From contig DLGO01000138.1 in NCBI GenBank assembly GCA_002482725.1, positions 29,084 to 41,556 on the forward strand: 12,473 nt of DNA, in the 5' to 3' direction. The notes under the pieces are model-generated. The model was given only the letters and a program-made list of their open reading frames with translations. It searched no databases and had not been told where the DNA came from. Positions within the stretch are counted from its first letter, which is position 1. Each line of letters opens with the position of its first letter. The DNA is from Bacteroidetes bacterium UBA7692. GTDB lineage: Bacteria > Bacteroidota > Bacteroidia > Chitinophagales > LD1. Made by a program: the position numbers and the translations under genes. This document shows positions 1-7,294 of the stretch, one piece after another.

Positions 1-465
1 TTCAGGCGGTGTGTGGCAGCCGCAGACAAGTTTGGTGGCATAGTAACAACGCCCGACAATAAGGGCGCGCTGATATGGCTTAGCGGCGATTACTTCCCTA
101 TGGGTATAGTAAACGAAATAAATTCGGGCATGCTGGCCATACCGTTTGAAATAGGGGTAAAACCCACGCTGCGCCTGATGGGCCACGAACAGGACAGCGA
201 GGTATGGATAAAGAAAAACAGCAGCAGCAAAATGGGCTATATATGGTGCGTGGGCGTGCTGGAAGAAATGCGCGGCAAGGGACTGAGCCGCGTGCTGATA
301 GAACAGAGCATAGCAGATATGAAGGCAGCAGGCATAACAGACTACTGGCTGAAAACAGAAGACCCGAAGAATGTAGAAGTGTACAAGAAGCTGGGATTTG
401 ACATGAAGCGGGAAATAATGGTGAAGCAGAGCGGATTGCCCACCTGGTTTTTTAATAAGAAATAA
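1..465 (+). CDS. GNAT-family N-acetyltransferase, 5' end missing
   Basis: The frame is open to the left edge (four codons before a GTG at 13), so the N-terminus lies outside the window; the GTG at 13 is probably an internal Val. About 154 residues are visible. The C-terminal half carries the acetyl-CoA-binding core of the GNAT fold: a beta strand ending in VGVLEEMRGKGLSRVL (residues 80-95 counted from position 13), where RGKGLS fits the R/Q-x-x-G-x-G/A/S pyrophosphate loop, then a helix, and the usual late motif YKKLGF near residue 124. GNAT enzymes move an acetyl group from acetyl-CoA to an amine in the cytoplasm. The substrate cannot be read from the sequence. The gene is 48 bases upstream of an aminotransferase on the same strand, so an amine made by that enzyme is a reasonable candidate (inference). 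Family assignment is firm; function is open. Confidence 0.85.
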   Translation, partial: FRRCVAAADKFGGIVTTPDNKGALIWLSGDYFPMGIVNEINSGMLAIPFEIGVKPTLRLMGHEQDSEVWIKKNSSSKMGYIWCVGVLEEMRGKGLSRVLIEQSIADMKAAGITDYWLKTEDPKNVEVYKKLGFDMKREIMVKQSGLPTWFFNKK

Positions 466-513
466 GTATAAACAAACTACTAAAGGCAACAACTACCAAT
501 TAACAAACATAGC

Positions 514-1965
514 ATGAGCAAAACAGGTTTTTCTATAAGCGAGTACCACGACATAAAGCCCATCTACAAAAAGCTGGAGCATCTGGTATCGCTACCACTA
601 CAGCACATAGCCCCGGAACAAATGGAGAAGTATCTGGAATACTTTGAAACCAAGTGTAGCAAGTCGAAGGCGATGATGGAGCAGGGGAAGAAGTATATAC
701 CGGGAGGTGTGCAGCACAACCTGGCATTTAACTACCCCTTCCCTATCGCCTTTACCAAAGCCGAAGGCGCATACCTGTACGATATAGACGGAAACAGGTA
801 CATCGACTTTTTGCAGGCAGGCGGGCCAACGGTGCTGGGCAGCAACTATGAGCTGGTGAAACAGAAATCCATAGAGCTGATAAACGAATGCGGACCATCG
901 ACAGGATTGTTCCACGAATACGAGCTGAAGCTGGCAGAGATCATTTGCAGGCACATGCCATCAGTAGATATGTTCCGCATGCTGGGCAGCGGCACAGAGG
1001 CTGTAATGGGCGCATTGCGATTGGCGCGCCTGGTAACCGGCAAAAAGAAGATAATAAAAATGGGTGGCGCCTACCACGGCTGGAGCGACCAGATGGTTTA
1101 CAGCCTGCGCATTCCGGGCACATTTATCTTTGATGCCAAGGGGATACCTTTTGCCAGTTCGTGGCATACACAATCGGTAGCGCCCAATAATATAAAAGCA
1201 CTGGAATGGACCATGCGCGCCAACCAGTTGCGCGGAGGCACGGCAGCTGTAATACTGGAGCCAATGGGACCCGAAAGCGGCACTTACCCATTGTACAAAG
1301 AGTACTGCCAGCAAGCGCGCGAGCTATGCGACAAGTATGGTGCGCTGTTGATATTCGATGAGGTGGTAACTGCATTCCGCATAGGCATGAGCGGCGCACA
1401 GGGCTACCTGGGTGTAACACCCGACCTTACCATATTCGGCAAGGTAGTGGCAGGCGGCTACCCATCGGCAGGCGGTATAGGCGGCAAGCGCGAATACATG
1501 CAGGGACTGGCCGCAGGACTGGAAGGCGGCAAAAAGGTGAAAGTAGGTGGAACCATGGCTGCCAACCCACTTAGCTGCTGCGCGGGCTACCACACCCTGG
1601 CAGAAATAGAAAGGACGCAGGCCTGCGAAAAAGCAGGCTATGCAGGCGACAGGATAACCAGAGGATTGAATACCCTGATAGAGCAATACAAGTTGCCATA
1701 TATAGCATTTAACCAGGGCGCTATAGTACACCTGGAAACCGCAGGTACACTATATGTGAAACTTAACTACCTGAAAATAAAGAGCGCGCTGAAAGAAATA
1801 GATGCACGCAAAAAACTGATGGAGCAAATGGGCGCAGCATTTATGGCAGAGGGTATTGTAACCCTTGCAGGCAGCAGGTTGTATATGAGCATGGCCGATA
1901 CCGACCCTGTGATAGACGATGCGCTGAACAGGTTTGAAAATGTATTCAAGCACATTAACAAGTAA
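514..1965 (+). CDS. Class III PLP-dependent aminotransferase, glutamate-1-semialdehyde aminomutase-like
   Basis: The 483-residue protein has the fold-type I, class III aminotransferase signatures in order: PGGV near 63-66, YDIDGNRYIDF (89-99), the PLP-phosphate loop GSGTEA (158-163), YHGW (187-190), ILEP (247-250), the pyridine-nitrogen Asp in FDEV (D282), the Schiff-base Lys in IFGK (K310) and GGT (345-347). The pattern is closest to glutamate-1-semialdehyde 2,1-aminomutases (HemL), but about 50 residues precede the point where HemL proteins normally begin, and no other heme gene is nearby. I therefore do not call it hemL. It should transfer or migrate an amino group on a small carbonyl compound in the cytoplasm. 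The ATG at 514 follows a 48-base gap with no recognisable promoter, and the stop lies 5 bases before the aldolase start, so the genes are probably co-transcribed. Family is very sure; substrate unknown. Confidence 0.93.
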   Translation: MSKTGFSISEYHDIKPIYKKLEHLVSLPLQHIAPEQMEKYLEYFETKCSKSKAMMEQGKKYIPGGVQHNLAFNYPFPIAFTKAEGAYLYDIDGNRYIDFLQAGGPTVLGSNYELVKQKSIELINECGPSTGLFHEYELKLAEIICRHMPSVDMFRMLGSGTEAVMGALRLARLVTGKKKIIKMGGAYHGWSDQMVYSLRIPGTFIFDAKGIPFASSWHTQSVAPNNIKALEWTMRANQLRGGTAAVILEPMGPESGTYPLYKEYCQQARELCDKYGALLIFDEVVTAFRIGMSGAQGYLGVTPDLTIFGKVVAGGYPSAGGIGGKREYMQGLAAGLEGGKKVKVGGTMAANPLSCCAGYHTLAEIERTQACEKAGYAGDRITRGLNTLIEQYKLPYIAFNQGAIVHLETAGTLYVKLNYLKIKSALKEIDARKKLMEQMGAAFMAEGIVTLAGSRLYMSMADTDPVIDDALNRFENVFKHINK

Positions 1966-1970
1966 AAGAA

Positions 1971-2552
1971 ATGGAAGTACAAGAGGCAAAGAATATGGTG
2001 TGTGCGGCAGGCAAGCAATTGCTGAAAGAAGGCCTGGTGGCGCGTACCTGGGGCAATGTGAGCGTGCGTATAGATGAAGACCACATGGTGATAACACCAA
2101 GCGGCAGGATGTACAACGAACTGACACCTGCAGACATGGTGTATGTGAACATCCATACCCTGAAATTTGAGGGCAGCATAAAGCCATCGTCGGAACTGAA
2201 GCTTCATTGCCAGGTTTACAAGACAAGGCCGCACATTAACTCGGTGATACATACCCACCAGATGTATGCCTCTATAGTAGCCGCTGCGCAAAAAGACGTG
2301 GAGATAACGGATAAAGAACAGCAGCGCATATTGGGAGGAACTGTGATAAAAGCAGCGCCATACGCATTGCCGAATACAAAAAAGATAACTGTAGAAACAG
2401 CGAAATCCATTGAGGCATCCAATGCCGCGCTGATGTCGAACCATGGCGCGGTATGCATAGGCACCGATCTGGAGGCAGCATTCACTGTAGCAAGAACTCT
2501 GGAGCTGGCCTGTGCCTCATTTATTGAATCGAGAAAACAAGCAGCAGCATGA
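1971..2552 (+). CDS. Class II aldolase/adducin-family protein (FucA/AraD-like), complete active site
   Basis: The 193-residue protein matches the class II aldolase/epimerase family in length and motif order: TWGNVSVR (26-33), the phosphate-loop TPSG (42-45), PSSE (72-75), HTH (94-96), YALP (131-134) and SNHG (156-159). By analogy with E. coli L-fuculose-1-phosphate aldolase, H94, H96 and H158 would bind the divalent metal, E75 would be the acid/base, and N29, S44, G45, S73 and S74 would hold the substrate phosphate. The family reversibly cleaves sugar phosphates (for example to dihydroxyacetone phosphate plus an aldehyde) or epimerises or decarboxylates related compounds, so the exact reaction is not fixed. 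The gene starts 5 bases after the aminotransferase stop and ends in a 4-base ATGA overlap with the next gene, which points to translational coupling with that degenerate homologue. Confidence 0.93.
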   Translation: MEVQEAKNMVCAAGKQLLKEGLVARTWGNVSVRIDEDHMVITPSGRMYNELTPADMVYVNIHTLKFEGSIKPSSELKLHCQVYKTRPHINSVIHTHQMYASIVAAAQKDVEITDKEQQRILGGTVIKAAPYALPNTKKITVETAKSIEASNAALMSNHGAVCIGTDLEAAFTVARTLELACASFIESRKQAAA

Positions 2553-3151
2553 GCAGAGAAGAAGAAATGATAAAAGCACTGCTGGGCGCTCCCACCTATT
2601 TTGAATCGCAGCAGGAAGGCTACCGCAGCTGGGGCAAGGTAGAGGTGCAACAGATAGCTGTAAGGACAGAAGGAGGCTATTTATTGGCTGATATTGCCGG
2701 CAAAGGAAAGTCGCTAACCGAAAAGGATATCCAGTTTATCACTGATACTTCCGGTACTTTTCCGCAACTGTTTAAGAGCAGAAAACGCATAACTACCATA
2801 CTCGTGACACAGCAACAATATGCCGCACAGGTAAAGGAAGAAATACCCCCTATACTGGACGACCAGGCACAATTGCTTGGGGTAACCGTGCGCATAGCTA
2901 AAACGGATACGGATTTGTTGAAAGCCCTAAGCAGTAGGTTTGCAGCCATAGGCAGCAATGGTATAAGCACTTGCATTGGCAGTAGCATAGAAGACGCATA
3001 CGTGGCAGCACAGCTACTGGAAAAAACAGCGAAGGTTTTTGTGGAAGCAAAGGCTTTGGGCGGAGCAATACCAATCAATAGGATTGAGGCATGGTTTATG
3101 CAGCAGTACTATCAATTGAAATACTCGAAAGAGGCGGGTAAGAATAAGTAG
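2549..3151 (+). CDS. Degenerate class II aldolase homologue, predicted pseudoenzyme
   Basis: This 200-residue protein is not an obvious aldolase but aligns by eye along its length with the upstream gene. RSWGKVEV (26-33) matches RTWGNVSV, SLTEKDIQF matches ELTPADMVY, ITTILVTQQQYAA (81-93) matches INSVIHTHQMYAS, and SNGISTCIG (136-144) matches SNHGAVCIG. The C-terminal stretch IEDAYVAAQLLEKTAKVF is typical of the last helix of class II aldolases. The metal ligands are replaced: the two His of HTH become V86 and Q88, and the third becomes G138. The phosphate-binding Asn becomes K30, and the PSSE motif is absent. It is therefore probably not a metal-dependent aldolase. The ATG overlaps the aldolase stop (ATGA). 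Class II aldolases are tetramers with active sites at subunit interfaces, so a structural or regulatory partner role is plausible (inference). It could instead be a divergent enzyme with other chemistry. Confidence 0.8.
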   Translation: MSREEEMIKALLGAPTYFESQQEGYRSWGKVEVQQIAVRTEGGYLLADIAGKGKSLTEKDIQFITDTSGTFPQLFKSRKRITTILVTQQQYAAQVKEEIPPILDDQAQLLGVTVRIAKTDTDLLKALSSRFAAIGSNGISTCIGSSIEDAYVAAQLLEKTAKVFVEAKALGGAIPINRIEAWFMQQYYQLKYSKEAGKNK

Positions 3152-3155
3152 TTAC

Positions 3156-4640
3156 CTAGAACTGAAGGTACACAGGCATTACAGGCTCGGCTTGCTTAAA
3201 CTGTACTATGATAAATATTATAGCAATAGCAAAGGCGGCCTTGAATACCCAATGAGATGGAGCCATGTTATCGATGATTTTTTCGCACCATGACTGAGGC
3301 GTAAAATGCAACACATAACCAAAGGCAATAACACCCAGCACAGTAGCGTAATTCTGAACGAAGAGTGCACCGCCTGCCCAGTAGAAGTTGGTCGCAATCT
3401 GGTTGATCATGGTTAATGCAGAGCCAATGGTTTCTGCCTTAAAGAATATCCAGCAGAAGCAAACAAAATGGAAGGTCACGAAAACGCTAAGCACCTGCTG
3501 CCACATGGGTACTTCGGAGCGCAACTTTTCTTTGATGCCCATAAGCTCCATCCAACCTTTGTGCAGCGCCAATGCAACGCCATGCAGCAGCCCCCAGAAG
3601 AGGAAGTTCCAGCTGGCACCGTGCCAAAGCCCGCCCAGCAACATGGTAATCATCAGGTTGATATAAGTGCGTATCTTACCATGACGATTGCCACCAAGGC
3701 TGATGTAGAGGTAATCGCGCAACCAGGACGAAAGCGACATATGCCACCTGCGCCAGAACTCTGTGATATTGAGCGATTGGTAGGGAGAGTCGAAGTTCTT
3801 ATTGATATCGAAGCCAATCCACTTAGCCATACCAATGGCCATATCGGAGTAGCCGCTGAAGTCGCAATAAATAACCAGGGCATAGCCATAGACCGCAAAC
3901 AGGCATTCCATACCCGTGTGCCGAGAAGGGTCATCGAAGACATACTTTACCAGGTTCAAGTAGATGTAGTCGCTGATAACCACCTTTTTGAAAAGCCCCG
4001 TAAGCATAAGGAAAAGGCCTTCTGCTACCTGACGGCCATGTATCTCTATGTCCTTCCTTATCTGTGGTATAAAGTCGTGGGCACGAACAATAGGCCCCAT
4101 CATTAGCTTAGGGAAGAATGAAAGGAAGAAAAGATAATCGATAAAGCGCCTTACCGGAGTAAAACGACCTCGGTAAACATCGATAGTATAGCTCAGGTTC
4201 TCGAAGGTATAAAAGGATATACCTACAGGTAGGTATAGGTCTATGAGCGTAAAGTTGCCTGCACCTATATCGTTCAGCGATTGAAGGAAGAGGTTGGTGT
4301 ACTTGAAGTAAGCTAAGAGGCCAAGGTTGAGGATGATACTGATAATAAGGAGCAGCTTCTTTCGTTTCTTATCCTCTGCCTCATGTATCCAGTTGCTGAG
4401 GTTAAAGTCGACCACAGCTGCAATGAGGATAAAGGCCACGTACCAGCCGCATGCTTTGTAAAAGAAGTAGAGAGAGAAGCCTGTAACGATTGCTATGCGC
4501 AGAGTTTTGGTTTTGTACACCAAGCGGTAAACCAAGAGCAGCAACATGAAAAAGTAGAAAAAGAAAGCGCTGTTAAAGAGTAATGGATCCTCTTTATGGT
4601 ATACAAACTGTTCCGCTAATTTATGCCAGTCAAAGGCCAT
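3156..4640 (-). CDS. MBOAT-family membrane O-acyltransferase (AlgI/PatA-like)
   Basis: The 494-residue protein is strongly hydrophobic, with many membrane helices, as expected for a membrane-bound O-acyltransferase. Diagnostic segments are LPVGISFYTFENLSYTIDVY (137-156), GPIVRAHDFIPQI (182-194), YCDFSGYSDMAIG (258-270), FWRRWHMSLSSWLRDYLYI (295-313), and GGLWHGASW (336-344) containing the invariant His H340, with H300 as the second conserved His. This is the AlgI/DltB branch. Such proteins bring acyl groups, usually acetyl from acetyl-CoA, across the inner membrane for transfer to an extracytoplasmic polymer such as alginate, peptidoglycan or exopolysaccharide. It is the last gene of a minus-strand operon: the start is 6 bases after the stop of an SGNH protein, matching the known pairing of MBOAT channels with SGNH-type partners (AlgJ/AlgX, PatB, DltD). 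Its stop is 4 bases from that of the converging operon. The polymer acylated is unknown. Confidence 0.95.
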   Translation of the reverse strand: MAFDWHKLAEQFVYHKEDPLLFNSAFFFYFFMLLLLVYRLVYKTKTLRIAIVTGFSLYFFYKACGWYVAFILIAAVVDFNLSNWIHEAEDKKRKKLLLIISIILNLGLLAYFKYTNLFLQSLNDIGAGNFTLIDLYLPVGISFYTFENLSYTIDVYRGRFTPVRRFIDYLFFLSFFPKLMMGPIVRAHDFIPQIRKDIEIHGRQVAEGLFLMLTGLFKKVVISDYIYLNLVKYVFDDPSRHTGMECLFAVYGYALVIYCDFSGYSDMAIGMAKWIGFDINKNFDSPYQSLNITEFWRRWHMSLSSWLRDYLYISLGGNRHGKIRTYINLMITMLLGGLWHGASWNFLFWGLLHGVALALHKGWMELMGIKEKLRSEVPMWQQVLSVFVTFHFVCFCWIFFKAETIGSALTMINQIATNFYWAGGALFVQNYATVLGVIAFGYVLHFTPQSWCEKIIDNMAPSHWVFKAAFAIAIIFIIVQFKQAEPVMPVYLQF

Positions 4641-4646
4641 CGCTGA

Positions 4647-5921
4647 TTAAGGGTTTGAAGTAAGGTAATTGTTATAGCTGTCCATTAATGCCCTGTACAG
4701 CAGTTCGCCATGAATGCTGTAGCCGAGTTTGCTGAAATGTACCCTACGAGAGTCAGTCATACCCGCTGCATGCCACTTGCCCATGCTTGCTTCGCCACCC
4801 ATGACGGCGTACCAATCGTACCAAGGCAGGTTATGCTGCACTGCCAATAGTATCTGTGCATCGCGCACTACTGCTATGGCAGGGTTCACTTTGTAGGCAG
4901 TCCTTCGCTTTACGCGGTAGCCGATATAAGACTCCGGTAATACGGACATGAGTATAGTCGCATTCTTACAACTGGCTTTGATGGAAGTAACCAGGGAATC
5001 CATTTGGCCATAAAATACATTGGCATCGAAGTTCTTTGAGTTATAGGCCTCATTGGTTCCCATGTCGAGGATGATAAGATCAGGGTTGGCAGCTGCCAGT
5101 TGCTCCATAAAATGCTCGCCGTGGAGGTAATGCCTGAACTCTGCCCCATTAACACCAATAGAATGGTACAGCACACCCGGATTGTCGTTGGAAGCAATGG
5201 CACCATATATCATGGAGTAGTTCTGCATTTCGCGGATGCGCCAGTTCTGTATACGGAAACGGTTGGGATTATCGTACACCATAAACTGAGATACAAACTC
5301 AGGCGTAATGGTATCGCCAACCTCAGCACCTAAAAGCCGACCGGCAGTATCTACCAGCTTATAATCGTAGTTACTATCTATCCATGAATTATGGAATAGT
5401 GTAAGCTTAGTAATCGGGGAAGCTATTATATCCTGTGGCTTGAAAGAAAACTCTACGTAGGCATTTGAATCTGTGGAGTATATGGTATGCCCGCTGATGC
5501 CTGTGGGCAGATTGTTGGCACCCGTGTAGGCATTGCGCTTACCCAGCCAAGCCGCATTGGATGAATTACTATAATCCACCGGACCGTTGGTTTTAGAAAC
5601 CCTGTAAGGGAATATCAATCCACGGCCGGAGTTGCCAAAGGAGTTTTGAAAGTTCTTGCGGAGCGGGTCGGTGATATGTCCCGCCTGTATGTGCGAATCG
5701 CCTATATGCGCTATGGATACCTGACGTTTCTGTCCATTCTGCAATTGCTTCAGCTTTGGGAACAATGTGCTGTACAATATACTGTCGTTATGGATTACAG
5801 ACAGCTCACTTTTGATGAAAGGGAACCTGGATAATAAACTTTGCAGCGAGCTGCTATCCTGCTGCGCAGAAAGCTGCAGCATGGCTATCAGCAACAAAAT
5901 GAATAGAAAATATGACCTCAT
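4647..5921 (-). CDS. SGNH/GDSL-like secreted protein B, MBOAT partner, altered block V
   Basis: The 424-residue protein begins with a hydrophobic signal peptide (residues 1-20, likely cut around LSAQ/Q), so it should act in the periplasm or at the surface. SGNH-hydrolase blocks are visible: IAHIGDSHIQAG (70-81) with nucleophile S76, GVNGA (256-260), and DMGTNEA (286-292) with N290. The C-terminal segment MTDSRRVHFSKLGY (388-401) supplies H395, but the usual Asp three residues before this His is an Arg (R392). The nearest Asp is D390, five residues before. The fold is thus SGNH, but the triad may be rearranged or reduced to Ser-His. The ATG overlaps the stop of the preceding SGNH gene by 4 bases, and the MBOAT gene follows 6 bases later. 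By analogy with AlgJ, AlgX and PatB it probably transfers, or helps transfer, acyl groups onto an extracytoplasmic glycan. Confidence 0.87.
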   Translation of the reverse strand: MRSYFLFILLLIAMLQLSAQQDSSSLQSLLSRFPFIKSELSVIHNDSILYSTLFPKLKQLQNGQKRQVSIAHIGDSHIQAGHITDPLRKNFQNSFGNSGRGLIFPYRVSKTNGPVDYSNSSNAAWLGKRNAYTGANNLPTGISGHTIYSTDSNAYVEFSFKPQDIIASPITKLTLFHNSWIDSNYDYKLVDTAGRLLGAEVGDTITPEFVSQFMVYDNPNRFRIQNWRIREMQNYSMIYGAIASNDNPGVLYHSIGVNGAEFRHYLHGEHFMEQLAAANPDLIILDMGTNEAYNSKNFDANVFYGQMDSLVTSIKASCKNATILMSVLPESYIGYRVKRRTAYKVNPAIAVVRDAQILLAVQHNLPWYDWYAVMGGEASMGKWHAAGMTDSRRVHFSKLGYSIHGELLYRALMDSYNNYLTSNP

Positions 5922-7279
5922 TTTACCTGTACAGAATCTTTATTGACCGTAAGTAAAACGGATTCCTGTTTCAAAAATTGGTTGTAACCTGTCATCAGGT
6001 GGTCGTAGAGAAGATTAGCTATTTTGGCAGCACCGCGGTGGTTTGGGTGGGTATAGTCGGCGTTGGCCAGGGCAGGCTTGGATTCTGCCCAGCCTTTCAT
6101 AGAATTATAGCCACCCATAGCTTCGTACAGGTTCCAGAAGGCAATACCGGCTTCTTCTGCCAACTTTTGCTGTATGGCAACAAAGCGGGGAATATCCGGC
6201 TCGGTCTCCCAAACGCCATCGGTGCGGTAAGACTTATCGTTGACGCTGATAAGCAGTATAGCTGAGTTAGGAAAGGAGGCCTTCACATGCTGCAGCGTTT
6301 TACGGAAAGAGCGCTCGTACCAGCTGTAGTCCTGCACATCGTGTGCTACCACATTGAGGCCATAGTGCAGTATTATCAGCTTATAGTTCATCCGCTCGTC
6401 GAACCCTTTGTAAACACTTTGCGGAATAGTAGAAAGCGGGATGCCCGAATTGCCCCGGAAAGAATAGTTATCCAGATACAAACCATCTCCATTCTCGAAG
6501 CTACAACCATAGAATGATGCAGGCTTTACGGATTTTACTTCGATGTCAATATTCCTGATAACCTGGGAATCGTTGAGTACTACCTCGTTTACTATGGAGG
6601 CCGGCTCAAGTTCTTTGGTATAAGTGGCGGAGTCTTCCTTTACCAGAATAGAGGCAGAATCTACATTACCATAATATAACCTGACCGTGCGGAATGGCGC
6701 GTACTCCTTAGAGGCAGCGTAAGAAACCTTGGCTCCGGCCGTTGACTCGAAGATATAGCCTGATGGGCCACAGTAAAGGTCTTTGGGAGGCTTGGCATTG
6801 GAGAAGTTAAAAGACTTCCAATTGTTGTTGTAGGTGTGCCTGATACTGGGGCGAAAAGATGCTGACACTGATGTGATTGGCACAAAACCAACCCCATTGC
6901 CACCAAAGATGTGTTGCAGCATCTTCCTGAGGTCATTGGTAACTAAATCACCTTCAATCATGGAGTCCCCGAAATAGGCAATACGGACGCTTTTGCCGGA
7001 TTTTCGTGTTTTAAGCGCTTTGAAGAGAACCCCAAGGTCGCCGGCTGCTGTTGCCGATTGGGGCAAATCCGGCTTAACTTTTACGGTATCAACTACAGCC
7101 ACTCCACTTTTTTCCACAGTAGGAACTCCAGTGGGTTTATGCGACTTTTTGGGCCGCAGCTCGCTAAGGAAATCTATCTTTTTGAGTCCCGGCAATGCCA
7201 GTGGCACAACCGACAATATTGTGAATACTGAGGCTGCAAATGCGATGATCAATAAAGGTTCGGAAATCCTGTTTTTCAA
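5918..7279 (-). CDS. SGNH/GDSL-like protein A, membrane-anchored, MBOAT partner
   Basis: The 453-residue protein has one N-terminal hydrophobic segment (about 9-31) with no clear cleavage site, so it is probably anchored in the inner membrane with a periplasmic domain. A Lys/Pro/Val-rich linker (about 35-80) leads to the SGNH domain: IAYFGDSMIEGD (100-111) with S106, RGNSG (275-279) for block II, HYGLN (305-309) with N309 in place of the usual GxND, and ADYTHPNHRGA (407-417) carrying the canonical D408-x-x-H411 pair. It shares with the next gene the motif Y-x-x-MGG-x-x-SM near residues 395-404, which suggests that the two are paralogues. It starts 15 bases after the glucosaminidase stop and overlaps SGNH protein B by 4 bases. 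Its probable role is an acyltransferase or acylesterase working with the MBOAT protein. The conserved triad makes it the likelier catalyst of the two. Confidence 0.87.
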   Translation of the reverse strand: MKNRISEPLLIIAFAASVFTILSVVPLALPGLKKIDFLSELRPKKSHKPTGVPTVEKSGVAVVDTVKVKPDLPQSATAAGDLGVLFKALKTRKSGKSVRIAYFGDSMIEGDLVTNDLRKMLQHIFGGNGVGFVPITSVSASFRPSIRHTYNNNWKSFNFSNAKPPKDLYCGPSGYIFESTAGAKVSYAASKEYAPFRTVRLYYGNVDSASILVKEDSATYTKELEPASIVNEVVLNDSQVIRNIDIEVKSVKPASFYGCSFENGDGLYLDNYSFRGNSGIPLSTIPQSVYKGFDERMNYKLIILHYGLNVVAHDVQDYSWYERSFRKTLQHVKASFPNSAILLISVNDKSYRTDGVWETEPDIPRFVAIQQKLAEEAGIAFWNLYEAMGGYNSMKGWAESKPALANADYTHPNHRGAAKIANLLYDHLMTGYNQFLKQESVLLTVNKDSVQVK

Positions 7280-7294
7280 GCAGGCGTAAAAATA

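Noticed and set aside
466..513. Promoter between the acetyltransferase and aminotransferase
   Set aside because: The 48-base gap contains no TAnnTTTG or near match, so the genes are treated as one transcript.
514..1965. Calling the aminotransferase hemL
   Set aside because: It has an N-terminal extension, lies in an aldolase/acetyltransferase context and lacks heme-gene neighbours; motif similarity alone does not separate HemL from other class III enzymes.
1767..2444. Minus-strand open frame of 225 codons opposite the aminotransferase end and the aldolase
   Set aside because: It spans the junction of two well-recognised genes, has a Cys/His/Tyr-rich composition typical of antisense frames and resembles no family.
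3468..4106. Plus-strand open frame of 212 codons opposite the MBOAT gene
   Set aside because: The minus strand encodes the conserved MBOAT motifs here; the plus-strand product has no recognisable features.
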